Made by a program: the position numbers and the translations under genes | Notes under the pieces: generated by a model | Told to the model about the DNA's origin: nothing | What the model saw: the letters and a program-made list of their open reading frames with translations, nothing else | Database searches by the model: none | Assembly: GCF_000768685.1 (NCBI RefSeq) | Contig: NZ_AVPK01000016.1 | Coordinates: 1 to 43,265, forward strand | Length of the DNA: 43,265 nt | Source: Knoellia subterranea KCTC 19937 | GTDB lineage: Bacteria > Actinomycetota > Actinomycetes > Actinomycetales > Dermatophilaceae | Direction of reading: 5' to 3' | In this document: positions 19,935 to 30,594 of the stretch, piece by piece | How the letters are laid out: every line of letters starts with the position of its first letter | Numbering within the stretch: position 1 is the stretch's first letter

Positions 19935-21308
19935 TCAGCCGCGGCCGAGGCGCTCCTTGAGCCAGGTCCAGCGCTCCTGCAGTCGTGCCTCGAAACCACG
20001 ATCACTCGGCTGGTAGTAGTCGGTCTTTCCGACGAGGTCGTCCGGGAGGTACTGCTGCTTCGCGACGGCGTCCGGCTCGTCGTGCGCATAGACGTAGCCC
20101 TTGCCGTGCCCGAGACGGGCCGCACCGGCATACCCACTCCCGCGCAGGTGGGCGGGAACCGCCCCACCTCGTCCGGCACGCACGTCGGCCACGGCAGCGT
20201 TGATCCCGGCATACGCCGCATTGCTCTTCGGCGCGAGCGCGTTGTGCACGACCGCCTGGGCAAGGATGATCCGCGCCTCCGGCATGCCGATCTGGGCGAC
20301 GGCGTGCATCGCGGCGACCGCGGTCTGGAGTGCGGTCGGGTCGCCCATGCCGACGTCCTCGCTCGCCGAGATGACGATGCGGCGCGCGATGAAGCGGGGG
20401 TCCTCCCCCGCCTCGAGCTGGCGCGCCAGATAGTGCAGGGCGGCGTCGACGTCGGAGCCGCGCATCGACTTGATGAAGGCCGACGCGACGTCGTAGTGCT
20501 GGTCGCCCGTCTTGTCGTAGCGCACCATCGCCTGCGCAACGGCCTGCTCCGCATGTTCGAGCGTGATGACCAGGGGCGAGTCGTCGGTCCGTCCGGCGGG
20601 TGCGTCGTCGAGAGCCACTCCCGCGGCCGCTTCCAGGGAGGTAAGCGCCCTGCGGGCGTCGCCCTGGGCGATGCGGACGAGGTGCTCGCGCGCCTCCTCC
20701 GCCAGCGTGTATGCCGCGTCGAGACCACGCTCGTCGGTCACCGCCGCGTTCAGGACGTCTTCGACCTGGGCGTCGTCGAGGGAGGTCAACGTGATGAGCA
20801 TCGACCGCGACAGTAGGGGCGCGATGACCGAGAAGGACGGGTTCTCCGTCGTGGCCGCCACGAGGATCACCTGCCGGGTCTCCACTCCCGGAAGGAGGGC
20901 ATCCTGCTGGGCCTTGCTGAAGCGGTGGATCTCGTCAAGGAAGAGGACGGTCTGGCGACCGTAGAGGTCGCGGTTGCGGGCAGCGGCCTCCATGACTGCA
21001 CGCACGTCCTTGACCCCAGCCGTCACCGCGGAGAGCTCGACGAACTCGCGGTCGGCCGCCGTCGCGACGAGGTGGGCCAGCGTCGTCTTGCCGGTGCCGG
21101 GCGGACCCCAGATGATCGCGCTGAGCGGGCCCGCCGTGCCTCCCGAGCCCTCGATGAGGCGGCGGAGTGGACTGCCCGGCCGGAGCACGGACTCCTGACC
21201 GCGGACCTCATCGATGGAGGCGGGGCGCATCCGGACGGCCAGTGGTGGAAGCGTCGCGGGGGTCGCCTCGGTCACCGAGGAGGCGAAGAGGTCGTCACCG
21301 GCTGCCAC
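19935..21308 (-). CDS. rarA: Replication-associated recombination protein RarA (MgsA)
   Basis: An AAA+ ATPase of the clamp-loader clade acting at stalled replication forks. The 457-residue protein has Walker [11 protein letters not shown] (near residue 68), Walker [10 protein letters not shown], a sensor-1 ATTENPS, the Arg-containing GDARRAL, and the C-terminal tetramerisation domain with SEDVGMGDP and [10 protein letters not shown]. The GTG start at 21308 has no Shine-Dalgarno, but a TAGGCT -10 box ends 6 bases upstream, so it is probably leaderless. Confidence 0.97.
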   Translation of the reverse strand: MAAGDDLFASSVTEATPATLPPLAVRMRPASIDEVRGQESVLRPGSPLRRLIEGSGGTAGPLSAIIWGPPGTGKTTLAHLVATAADREFVELSAVTAGVKDVRAVMEAAARNRDLYGRQTVLFLDEIHRFSKAQQDALLPGVETRQVILVAATTENPSFSVIAPLLSRSMLITLTSLDDAQVEDVLNAAVTDERGLDAAYTLAEEAREHLVRIAQGDARRALTSLEAAAGVALDDAPAGRTDDSPLVITLEHAEQAVAQAMVRYDKTGDQHYDVASAFIKSMRGSDVDAALHYLARQLEAGEDPRFIARRIVISASEDVGMGDPTALQTAVAAMHAVAQIGMPEARIILAQAVVHNALAPKSNAAYAGINAAVADVRAGRGGAVPAHLRGSGYAGAARLGHGKGYVYAHDEPDAVAKQQYLPDDLVGKTDYYQPSDRGFEARLQERWTWLKERLGRG

Positions 21309-21314
21309 CGAAGC

Positions 21315-21320
21315 AGCCTA
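21315..21320 (-). promoter_or_regulatory. -10 box for leaderless rarA
   Basis: TAGGCT on the minus strand, ending 6 bases before the GTG start codon at 21308. The -35 region lies close to the palindrome cluster at 21345-21440. Confidence 0.5.
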
Positions 21321-21344
21321 ACGTCCGGCGCCGACACCACAGGT

Positions 21345-21440
21345 GCGCCGGTCGCGCGACCGGCGCTCCCCGTGGTGACCGGCGTTCGCATACCTGCACC
21401 GGTCACCAACCTCTGCGCCGGTCGCGCGACCGGCGCAGAG
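21345..21440. repeat. Cluster of three inverted repeats, two sharing a 22-bp palindrome
   Basis: A 22-bp perfect palindrome with arm GCGCCGGTCGC lies at 21345-21366. The same 22 bp recurs at 21415-21436 inside a perfect 30-bp palindrome at 21411-21440 (arm CTCTGCGCCGGTCGC). Between them is a 10-bp stem (TGGTGACCGG at 21373-21382, CCGGTCACCA at 21399-21408). All three share the ACCGG/CCGGT core. They occupy the region between the divergent rarA and alpha/beta-hydrolase genes. Confidence 0.9.
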
Positions 21441-21470
21441 AACAGGGTGGTCACACCTGCCCGCACTGCG

Positions 21471-21476
21471 TAGGTT
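21471..21476 (+). promoter_or_regulatory. Candidate -10 box for hydrolase-GNAT-TfoX unit
   Basis: TAGGTT on the plus strand gives a leader of about 35 bases that includes GAGAGG before the ATG at 21515. The spacing to a -35 is uncertain because the palindromes lie immediately upstream. Confidence 0.35.
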
Positions 21477-21514
21477 TGGTGCCACCCCGAAGTCCGTCGA
21501 CGAGAGGTCCTGCC

Positions 21515-22330
21515 ATGCCCGACGCCACGAACGTCACGCTGCACCACGAGGACACCGGCGGCGACGGCCGGCCCGTCGTCCTGATCCACGGTTGGCCCCT
21601 GTCGGGAGCCTCGTGGAAGGACACCGTCCCGGCGCTCACGGACGCCGGACTGCGGGTCATCACCTACGACCGTCGTGGCTTCGGCCAGTCCGACCCGGCG
21701 CCCGACGACCGCTACGACTACGACTCACTGGCCGCGGACCTCGCGGACCTCATGGAGCGGCTCGACCTGCGCGACGCATCCCTCGTGGGCTTCTCCATGG
21801 GTGGAGGCGAGGTGGCCCGTTATGTCGGCAACTACGGCACCGACCGGGTGCACAGCGTCGCCTTCGCCGCAGCCATCCCGCCGTGGCTGGAGAAGAGCGA
21901 CGCAAACCCCGACGGCGGCCTCCCCCCGGAGCAGGCCGCCGCGCTCCAGGATGGCCTCAGCGCCGACAGGGTCGGCTTCCTCGAGGGCTTCACGACGAAC
22001 TTCTTCAGCGCCCACGGCGACCTCAAGGTCACCGAGGAGCAGCTCGCCGAGGCACGCGAGCAGGCGGCACAGGCCGACCTCGACGCCGCGCTGGCGTGCA
22101 TCCACTCATGGCTCACGGACTTCACCGACGACATCGCCGCGATCACCGTGCCCACGCTCGTCATCCATGGCGACGCGGACGCGATCGTGCCGCTCGAGGT
22201 CTCGGGTCAACGCACCCACGAGCAGGTGCGCGGCAGCGAGCTCGTCGTCATCAAGGACGGCCCCCACGGCATCAACACCAGCCACGTCGAGGAGTTCAAC
22301 GCCGCACTCGTCGAGTTCCTCGGTCGGTGA
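21515..22330 (+). CDS. Alpha/beta hydrolase, haloperoxidase/esterase type
   Basis: The 271-residue protein has an intact catalytic triad: Ser94 in VGFSMGG, Asp222 in HGDADAIVP and His251 in DGPHGIN. The oxyanion region HGWPLSG and YDRRGFGQSD are characteristic of cofactor-free chloroperoxidases and arylesterases. Such enzymes hydrolyse esters and can show perhydrolase activity; the natural substrate is unknown. The ATG follows GAGAGG by 7 bases. The stop overlaps the start of the following acetyltransferase gene (GTGA). The upstream open frame into the palindromes is not coding-like. Confidence 0.95.
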   Translation: MPDATNVTLHHEDTGGDGRPVVLIHGWPLSGASWKDTVPALTDAGLRVITYDRRGFGQSDPAPDDRYDYDSLAADLADLMERLDLRDASLVGFSMGGGEVARYVGNYGTDRVHSVAFAAAIPPWLEKSDANPDGGLPPEQAAALQDGLSADRVGFLEGFTTNFFSAHGDLKVTEEQLAEAREQAAQADLDAALACIHSWLTDFTDDIAAITVPTLVIHGDADAIVPLEVSGQRTHEQVRGSELVVIKDGPHGINTSHVEEFNAALVEFLGR

Positions 22331-23091
22331 GCAGCGGGAGACTGCTCGAGCTCGACACAGCCGAGGCGATCACGGAGGCGAGCGGAACCCATCCTTTCGT
22401 CGCGCACGACCTCTCACCGACGTTCGTCGCTCCGGCACTCCATCTGGCCGGGACGGACACGGTTGCCTGGTCCCAGGAGTGGGCGGACGGCCGGACCGGA
22501 GTCGTCGTCCTGGGTGACCCGGAGGACGTCGCGACCCTCGCTGTCGACCCGGGATTCGTCGCCCACGTCCACGCCTGGCACCCGGACCACGTCTCGGCAC
22601 CGGCCGATGCCTACGACGCGGTGGCGGCCTCGCTCGGTCTCCGCGGCGGAAACGCCTGGGACCGCATGGCGACGACCAGCCCTCCCCCGGCCATCCCTGC
22701 GGAATCGGACGTGACGTGGTTCGACGGCGACGAAGACGAGCTGACGACATTCGTGCGCGCCCACAACCCACGCCCGCACGCCCTCCCCGGGCGGCACGCG
22801 GAGCAGCGCTGGGTCGTCATTCGCGAGGCCAGCCCGATCGTCGCCTGCGGGTGCACCGAGCCCGGCAACACCACAGTCCCTCTCATCGGCGGCATCGCGG
22901 TTGACCAGACACAACGGGGACGTGGGCTGGGAGCCGCTGTCACGGCATACCTCACAAGGGACGGGCTCGACCGCGAAGGTGCGTGCACGCTGGGAGTCTT
23001 CGCCGACAACGCCCACGCGCGACACCTCTACGAGCGCCTCGGCTACGCGGTGACTCTCCACGCCCGCACCGGCTTCCCGGTGCGACACTGA
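22327..23091 (+). CDS. GNAT-family N-acetyltransferase, two-part protein
   Basis: The 254-residue protein starts at a GTG overlapping the hydrolase stop. The C-terminal half is a clear GNAT domain: beta strands WVVIREASPIVACGC and GGIAVDQTQRGRGLGAAVTAYL with the acetyl-CoA-binding RGRGLG loop (near residue 200), then NAHARHLYERLGY. The N-terminal half (about 1-130) looks like a degenerate GNAT repeat or family-specific extension (HLAGTDTVAWSQEW, VVLGDPEDVATL). The acetyl acceptor is unknown. Confidence 0.85.
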   Translation: MSSGRLLELDTAEAITEASGTHPFVAHDLSPTFVAPALHLAGTDTVAWSQEWADGRTGVVVLGDPEDVATLAVDPGFVAHVHAWHPDHVSAPADAYDAVAASLGLRGGNAWDRMATTSPPPAIPAESDVTWFDGDEDELTTFVRAHNPRPHALPGRHAEQRWVVIREASPIVACGCTEPGNTTVPLIGGIAVDQTQRGRGLGAAVTAYLTRDGLDREGACTLGVFADNAHARHLYERLGYAVTLHARTGFPVRH

Positions 23092-23095
23092 CGCC

Positions 23096-23419
23096 ATGGC
23101 CTACGACGCCGAACTCGCCGACCGCATCCGGACCCTGCTCGCCGACGAGCCGGGACTGACCGAGAAGGCCATGTTCGGCGGACTCGGCTTCATGCTCGAC
23201 GGACACATGGCCGCCGCCGCGAACAGTTCGGGTGGCCTCATGGTGCGCGCCGACCCGGCTGGACCGGGCGACCCACTGCTCTTTCCCATGGTGATGCGCG
23301 GGCGCGAGATGGCGGGCTGGCTGCAGAACGACCCGGACGTCCCGCTCACCGATGCCGACCTGTCGCGGCTCGTCGGCATCGGCGTCGCCTTCGTCCGGAC
23401 GATGCCGGCGAAGAGCTGA
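23096..23419 (+). CDS. TfoX N-terminal domain protein
   Basis: The 107-residue single-domain protein has the TfoX_N signature: an opening helix (LADRIRTLLADEPGL), EKAMFGGLGFMLDGHMAAAA, and MVMRGREMAGWL. Full TfoX/Sxy proteins control competence in gamma-proteobacteria, but stand-alone TfoX_N proteins are widespread and uncharacterised, so a competence role is not implied. The ATG is 4 bases after the GNAT stop; it is the last gene of the unit and ends 5 bases before the convergent RelA-like gene. Confidence 0.92.
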   Translation: MAYDAELADRIRTLLADEPGLTEKAMFGGLGFMLDGHMAAAANSSGGLMVRADPAGPGDPLLFPMVMRGREMAGWLQNDPDVPLTDADLSRLVGIGVAFVRTMPAKS

Positions 23420-23424
23420 CGCGG

Positions 23425-24447
23425 TCAGGCCTGTGGCGCCCGCACCTTGTCGAGGCGCGCGGTGAGCGAGTCGACCCGGTGGGCGTTGCCGTGGAGATTG
23501 ATGTAGCGGGCACCGAACACCGCGAGCAGCGCGTCGTCGAGCCGGCGGACAGCACCGGCGGGGTACTTGTAGTCCATCCGCTCGTTGATGCCGTCGACGT
23601 CGATGGTCCCGAGCAGCCCGCCGAGTTCGTCGAGCGAGGTGATGCCGAGTTCGAGCAACAACCCTGAGATCCACGAGTAGTGGTCGGTGCGCGACCAGCC
23701 AGCACCCTTGAAGTGTGCCGAGAGGAATGCGGCGAGGTCGGTCCCGCTGATCCGCGGGTCGTCATCCGCGGCGGCACTCCCCTGCCCCGCAGCGCCAGCC
23801 TGAAGCCGGTCGCGAATGGCGGTGAACTCGCGGTCCGCCAGCTCCAACAGCCCCGCGGCGAGGGTGAATCGCCGGTCCAGGTCCGGGACGTCCTCCGCCG
23901 GCACCGATCCCTTGTAGCGCACGTCGTGCTCGAACTCTGCCCACGCGTGCTGGAGGATCGTGCGGACCTGCACCGAGGCGGACCTCCCCCGCAGATGCGC
24001 GTATGCCGGGTCGCTGGCCTCGTCGTCGAGGGTCACCAGGAGGTGCCGGCTGGAGTATCCGAAGCGACCCTGCTGCGCGGTCTCCTGACCGAGGTCGCGG
24101 TCGTCGAGGACACTGAACTCACCCGCGAGCAGGTCCGCCACGGCGGTGACATCGCCCTGGAGGTACGTCACGACCCGGACCCCGATCTGGTCGGTGATCT
24201 GGCTGAGCGGGTCGGTGTAGACCGGCCCACCATCGCGAGTCTGCGCGGCCTTGCCGGCGAAGGACGCGACGCTCTTGGCCCGGCCCGTCACCGAGACATA
24301 GTTGATGCCGGCGTCGTCGAGGAGTGCCTGAACCATCGTGACGAATTGATCAGTGACCTCGCGCAACTCCGGCTGACGCTGTGCGTAGCGCTGCACGGCA
24401 TCCTGCAGCCCCGGCGCAGCCTCCGGCCGAGAGGCCCGGCGGCTCAC
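23425..24447 (-). CDS. RelA/SpoT synthetase-domain protein, catalytic Glu apparently replaced
   Basis: The 340-residue protein has a (p)ppGpp synthetase-type nucleotidyltransferase domain at about 45-185 and a helical C-terminal extension (about 215-340), with no TGS, ACT or HD domain. Visible motifs: R56-K58-S59 (GRAKSVASF), Asp86 (TDQIGVRV), the nucleobase-stacking Tyr131 (GYSSRH), then SVQVRTILQHAWAEFEHDVRYK with Arg162, Trp169, Glu173-His174 and Lys179. Where synthetases have Glu two residues before Gln (E-x-Q-x-R-T), this protein has Ser158. I start at the GTG at 24447 (GTGA overlap with the HAD stop); GTG at 24456 is an alternative. Activity as an alarmone synthetase is uncertain. Confidence 0.88.
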   Translation of the reverse strand: MSRRASRPEAAPGLQDAVQRYAQRQPELREVTDQFVTMVQALLDDAGINYVSVTGRAKSVASFAGKAAQTRDGGPVYTDPLSQITDQIGVRVVTYLQGDVTAVADLLAGEFSVLDDRDLGQETAQQGRFGYSSRHLLVTLDDEASDPAYAHLRGRSASVQVRTILQHAWAEFEHDVRYKGSVPAEDVPDLDRRFTLAAGLLELADREFTAIRDRLQAGAAGQGSAAADDDPRISGTDLAAFLSAHFKGAGWSRTDHYSWISGLLLELGITSLDELGGLLGTIDVDGINERMDYKYPAGAVRRLDDALLAVFGARYINLHGNAHRVDSLTARLDKVRAPQA

Positions 24448-25115
24448 ACCGACCACCCCAGGACGTTGCGCAGGCCTTCGACGCCGCCGTCCGGGTCGTG
24501 GTGCACCGCCCGGATGCCGAGGGCGGCAGCGGTACGGACGTTGGCCTCGTTGTCGTCGACGAACCCGACGTCGCCCGCGTCCTCGGGACGGATACCCAGG
24601 GCGTCGAGGACCCGCTCGAAGTAGGCCGGCTCGGGCTTCATGGCACCCATGTCACACGAGTAGAAGGACTGCGCGAAGACGTCGTCATAGTCGAAGTGGT
24701 GCCGCAGGAACTCCTTGCGGTGGTCCTGCTGGTTCGTGGCGAGGACGCACTCGACACCCGAGGCGGCCACCTCGTGCACGAGGTCGATGGCTTCGCTGTC
24801 GACCGCGACCTCTTCCCAGAGGGAGAGCAGATCATCGACGTCTGCGGTCACGCCGGGCCATGTGTCCAGCACGTCGGCGAGCACCTCACGGAAGGGGCGT
24901 TCGCCGCGCAACGCGGGCACTTCGGCGGCAAAGACCGCCTCGGCGAAGCCCTCGCCACCCCACGCGTCGAGTCTGGGCGTCCACGCGGCGTCAGGCTCGC
25001 CGCGGCGCAGCTGGTGCTGCAGCACGCCGTCCGCGTCCCACAGGAGGACGCGGACGGGGCGTGCCGGATCGAGCGGCCGGGCACCCACGATGTCGATGTC
25101 CGCCGCCGTCGTCAT
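24444..25115 (-). CDS. HAD-superfamily hydrolase
   Basis: The 223-residue haloacid-dehalogenase-fold phosphatase has all four motifs: LLWDADGVL (Asp27, Asp29), LATNQQ (motif II), MKPEPAYF (motif III Lys) and VGFVDDNEANV (motif IV acidic pair). An alpha-helical cap (about residues 40-115) suggests a small-molecule phosphate substrate. Its ATG overlaps the aspS stop by one base, and its stop overlaps the RelA-like gene, so the three form one unit. A link to nucleotide or alarmone turnover is only inferred from the pairing. Confidence 0.9.
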   Translation of the reverse strand: MTTAADIDIVGARPLDPARPVRVLLWDADGVLQHQLRRGEPDAAWTPRLDAWGGEGFAEAVFAAEVPALRGERPFREVLADVLDTWPGVTADVDDLLSLWEEVAVDSEAIDLVHEVAASGVECVLATNQQDHRKEFLRHHFDYDDVFAQSFYSCDMGAMKPEPAYFERVLDALGIRPEDAGDVGFVDDNEANVRTAAALGIRAVHHDPDGGVEGLRNVLGWSV

Positions 25116-26947
25116 CAGGCCGGGTCTGCCTGGGTCTCGGGTCCGGCGTCGTTCTTGGCCTCGGGCTTGGCGTCGATGCCCGCCTCCTTGCGCTGCTCCG
25201 GGGTGATCGGAGCAGGCGCCGCGGTGAGCGGGTCATAGCCGCCACCGGACTTCGGGAAGGCGATGACGTCGCGGATCGACTCGTAGCCGCCGAGCAGCAT
25301 GACGATCCGGTCCCAACCGAAGGCGATTCCACCGTGCGGCGGGGCGCCGAACTGGAAGGCGTCGAGCAGGAAGCCGAACTTCTCCTGCGACTCCTCCTGC
25401 GACAGGCCCATGACCTTGAAGACGCGCTCCTGCACGTCGCGGCGGTTGATACGGATCGAGCCGCCGCCGAGCTCGGTGCCGTTGAGCACCATGTCGTAGG
25501 CGTACGCCAGCGCCGGGCCGGGGTCGGTGTCGAAGGTGTCCTCGAACTCCTTCTTCGGCGAGGTGAAGGCGTGGTGCACGGCGGTCCAGGCGCCCGTGCC
25601 CACGGCGACGTCACCGGCCGCCACGGCCTCGGAGGCTGGCTCGAAGAGGGGAGCGTCGAGCACCCAGAGGAAGGCCCACGCGTCCTCGTCGATGAGGTCG
25701 CAGCGCTTGCCGATCTCGAGACGGGCGGCGCCGAGCAACGCCCGCGAGGACTTCGTCGGTCCGGCGGCGAAGAACACGCAGTCGCCCGGCTTGGCGCCGA
25801 CGTGCGCCGCCAGTCCGGCCTTCTCCTCGTCCGAGAGGTTCTTGGCCACCGGACCCGAAAGACCGAACGAACCATCCGCGGTGTCTTCACCAACGAGGAC
25901 GTAGGCCAGACCCTTGGCGCCGCGACTCTTGGCCCAGTCCTGCCAGGCGTCGAGCTGCTTGCGCGGCTGGCTCGCGCCGCCGGGCATGACGACGGCACCG
26001 ACGTACTCCGCCTGGAAGACACGGAACGGGGTGTCCTTGAAGTACTCGGTGCACTCGACGAGCTCGTTGCCGAAGCGCAGGTCGGGCTTGTCCGTGCCGA
26101 AGCGGCGCATGGCGTCGGCGTAGGTCATCTGCTCGAAGGGCGTCGTGAGCTCGACACCGATGATCGACCAGATCTCCTTGACGATCGCCTCACCGAGCTC
26201 GAGCACGTCCGCCTGCTCGACGAAGCTCATCTCGATGTCGAGCTGGGTGAACTCCGGCTGACGGTCGGCGCGGAAGTCCTCGTCGCGGTAGCAGCGCGCG
26301 ATCTGGTAGTAACGCTCCATGCCCGCGACCATGAGCAGCTGCTTGAACAGCTGCGGGCTCTGCGGCAGGGCGTACCAGCTGCCGGGCGCAAGACGCGCCG
26401 GCACGAGGAAGTCGCGAGCGCCCTCCGGCGTGGAGCGGGTGAGCGTCGGCGTCTCGATCTCCACGAAGTCGCGGGCCTCGAGGACGCGGCGGGCAGCAGC
26501 GCTGACCTTGGAACGCAGGCGCAGGCCGGCACCGGCCGACGAGGCACCGGGGCGACGCAGGTCGAGGTAGCGGTGCTTGAGACGCGCCTCCTCACCTACG
26601 GTGACGCGCTCGTCGATCTGGAAGGGCAGCGGCGCGCTGGGCGCGAGCACCTCGATCTCGGAAGCGACGACCTCGACCTCACCGGTCGGCAGGTCGGGGT
26701 TGACGTTGGCCTCGCTGCGGGCGACGACCTCGCCGGTCACCTTGATGCAGAACTCGGCCCGCAGGTCGTGCGCGGCACCGGTGAGCACCTCGTCACGCGC
26801 GACGACCTGGACCACGCCGCTCGCATCTCGCAGGTCGATGAAGGCCACTCCCCCGTGATCGCGACGCTTGCCGACCCAGCCGGTGAGCGTGACGGTGGTG
26901 CTGGTGTGGTCGGCGCGCAGAGTGCCGGCCTCGTGGGTGCGGAGCAC
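25115..26947 (-). CDS. aspS: Aspartyl-tRNA synthetase
   Basis: Charges tRNA-Asp. The 610-residue protein is the bacterial type, with an OB-fold anticodon-binding domain ([23 protein letters not shown]), class II catalytic core ([31 protein letters not shown]), the inserted GAD domain and motif 3 ([16 protein letters not shown]). A low-complexity C-terminal tail rich in Ala/Pro/Glu follows. GTG start with GAAGGA 6 bases upstream. Whether it also charges tRNA-Asn cannot be judged, since gatCAB is not in the window. Confidence 0.98.
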   Translation of the reverse strand: MLRTHEAGTLRADHTSTTVTLTGWVGKRRDHGGVAFIDLRDASGVVQVVARDEVLTGAAHDLRAEFCIKVTGEVVARSEANVNPDLPTGEVEVVASEIEVLAPSAPLPFQIDERVTVGEEARLKHRYLDLRRPGASSAGAGLRLRSKVSAAARRVLEARDFVEIETPTLTRSTPEGARDFLVPARLAPGSWYALPQSPQLFKQLLMVAGMERYYQIARCYRDEDFRADRQPEFTQLDIEMSFVEQADVLELGEAIVKEIWSIIGVELTTPFEQMTYADAMRRFGTDKPDLRFGNELVECTEYFKDTPFRVFQAEYVGAVVMPGGASQPRKQLDAWQDWAKSRGAKGLAYVLVGEDTADGSFGLSGPVAKNLSDEEKAGLAAHVGAKPGDCVFFAAGPTKSSRALLGAARLEIGKRCDLIDEDAWAFLWVLDAPLFEPASEAVAAGDVAVGTGAWTAVHHAFTSPKKEFEDTFDTDPGPALAYAYDMVLNGTELGGGSIRINRRDVQERVFKVMGLSQEESQEKFGFLLDAFQFGAPPHGGIAFGWDRIVMLLGGYESIRDVIAFPKSGGGYDPLTAAPAPITPEQRKEAGIDAKPEAKNDAGPETQADPA

Positions 26948-26985
26948 GGAAGATCCTTCTCGAGGGTGTTGGATGAACGCCCGTC

Positions 26986-26991
26986 ATCCTA
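26986..26991 (-). promoter_or_regulatory. Candidate -10 box for aspS
   Basis: TAGGAT on the minus strand, about 38 bases upstream of the aspS GTG. It is the same hexamer as the alaS candidate -10. No good -35. Confidence 0.4.
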
Positions 26992-27040
26992 CGGAGTGGA
27001 ATGCGGGCGGAACGAACCGGTTTGGGCCCGCGCCATCGAC

Positions 27041-27073
27041 GAGGCCACGCCTCCGTGATGGTGGCGTGGCCTC
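27041..27073 (-). terminator. Stem-loop terminator after the LysM gene
   Basis: A perfect 11-bp stem (GAGGCCACGCC at 27041-27051, GGCGTGGCCTC at 27063-27073) with an 11-base loop. It lies about 37 bases past the LysM stop and upstream of the aspS promoter, without a T-run. Confidence 0.7.
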
Positions 27074-27109
27074 GTTGTGCCAGACGTGGGTCAAGCCCCA
27101 CGCGGACGA

Positions 27110-27583
27110 TCAGTCCGGAATGATGAACTTCTGGCCCGGGAAGATCAGGTCCGGGTTCTTGATGTTGTTGGCCTTGGCGATCTTCTGGTAGCTCACGCCG
27201 AACTTCTCACCGATCTCGGAGAGCGTGTCGCCCTTCTTGACCGTGTAGGTCCGCTGCGCCGGGGCCGGAGCCTTCTTGGGCGCGGGCGCGGGAGCCTTAG
27301 GGGCAGGAGCCGGAGCCTTCGGGGCCGGCGCGGGGGTCCCCGCCCGGTCGGCAGCCTCCTTGGCCGCCTTGTCGTACTCAGCCTTCTTCTTCGCAGCCTC
27401 GGCGGCGGCCTCGTCGGCCTCCTTCTTGGCCTTCTCTGCCTTCTCGCCACTCTCCTTGCGAGCCTTCTCGGCGGCCTCGTCGGCCTTCTTCTTGGCCTCT
27501 TCTGCCTGCTTCTGCACCTCGTTGACGGCGTCGTTGTCGTCGTCGAAGCCGAGACCCTTCTTGAGGTCGTCCAGGAAACCCAT
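27110..27583 (-). CDS. LysM protein with Lys/Glu/Ala coiled coil
   Basis: The 157-residue protein has an acidic N-terminus (MGFLDDLKKGLGFDDDND), a charged Lys/Glu/Ala coiled coil (about 20-80), a Pro-Ala-Lys linker (PAPAPKAPAP repeats, 83-110) and one C-terminal LysM domain (112-156, YTVKKGDTLSEIGEKFGV). LysM usually binds peptidoglycan or chitin, yet there is no signal peptide or membrane segment. AGGA precedes the ATG. It resembles short cytoplasmic LysM/BON-type proteins in Actinobacteria but lacks BON. A TAGCGT -10-like box (27665-27670) suggests its own promoter. Confidence 0.88.
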   Translation of the reverse strand: MGFLDDLKKGLGFDDDNDAVNEVQKQAEEAKKKADEAAEKARKESGEKAEKAKKEADEAAAEAAKKKAEYDKAAKEAADRAGTPAPAPKAPAPAPKAPAPAPKKAPAPAQRTYTVKKGDTLSEIGEKFGVSYQKIAKANNIKNPDLIFPGQKFIIPD

Positions 27584-27664
27584 GGGGGCTGGTCCTTCCG
27601 ATTCGATCCTGCCCCTCGGCCATACGGCCGCGAGGCACCCCGGATGCGATGTGGGGGCGTTTCG

Positions 27665-27670
27665 ACGCTA
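27665..27670 (-). promoter_or_regulatory. Candidate -10 box for LysM gene
   Basis: TAGCGT on the minus strand, in the 157-base gap after the YchJ-family gene. The leader of about 75 bases contains a CGGCC-gtat-GGCCG hairpin near 27615-27632. No clear -35. Confidence 0.35.
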
Positions 27671-27740
27671 CCCAAGGTCGGCGTGCCGATGGGCGGTCAG
27701 CCTCAGGGCAATCGTGGAGCGGCCCCGGACGTGCCCGAGT

Positions 27741-28150
27741 TCAGGACTCCGAGACGAAGCCGTCGCGATAGAACCAGCGACCCGCTCGACGCACGAACGT
27801 GCTCCGTTCGCGGATCGCGCCGCTCTGCCGGGTCACTCCCTCGCCGGAACGCCAGTGAGCCGCGAACTCCACCACTCCCTCGGTGTCGTCGCCGGCCACG
27901 TCGACGACGTCGAGTCCCAACCATTCAATTGCCGGGTCGAGTTCGATGACGTCGGGTCGCGCTGCCGGGTGCCACGTGCGGAACACGTGGTCGGCCTCAC
28001 CCACGGCGTATGCCGTGTAGCGCGATCGCATGAGCGTTTCCGGTGTGGTCGGCCAGGTTTCACCCGACACGGCTGGCCCACAACAGTCGGCGAACAGCGC
28101 CCCGGCCGGGAGCCCACCGCAGGGGCAGGGTCGCGACGCCGAGCCGGGGA

Positions 28151-28154
<4 letters not shown>
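27741..28154 (-). CDS. YchJ-family (UPF0225/SEC-C) protein
   Basis: The 137-residue protein opens with a Cys cluster (CPCGG...FADCC), like the zinc-binding SEC-C motif that starts YchJ proteins, followed by the NTF2-like YchJ domain with MRSRYTAYAVGEADHVFRTWHP and VEFAAHWR, and WFYRDG at the end. Function is unknown. The start at 28154 overlaps the Nudix-gene stop (ATGA); the frame is open to 28187, but the extra residues lie inside the Nudix gene. It is the last gene of the long cluster that starts at 43155. Confidence 0.93.

Positions 28155-30594
<2,440 letters not shown>

Noticed and set aside
23096-23419. Competence regulator Sxy/TfoX linked to the octamer as an uptake sequence
   Set aside because: Only the TfoX_N domain is present, and such stand-alone proteins have no known competence role. 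The prepilin peptidase alone is also too general to support DNA uptake.
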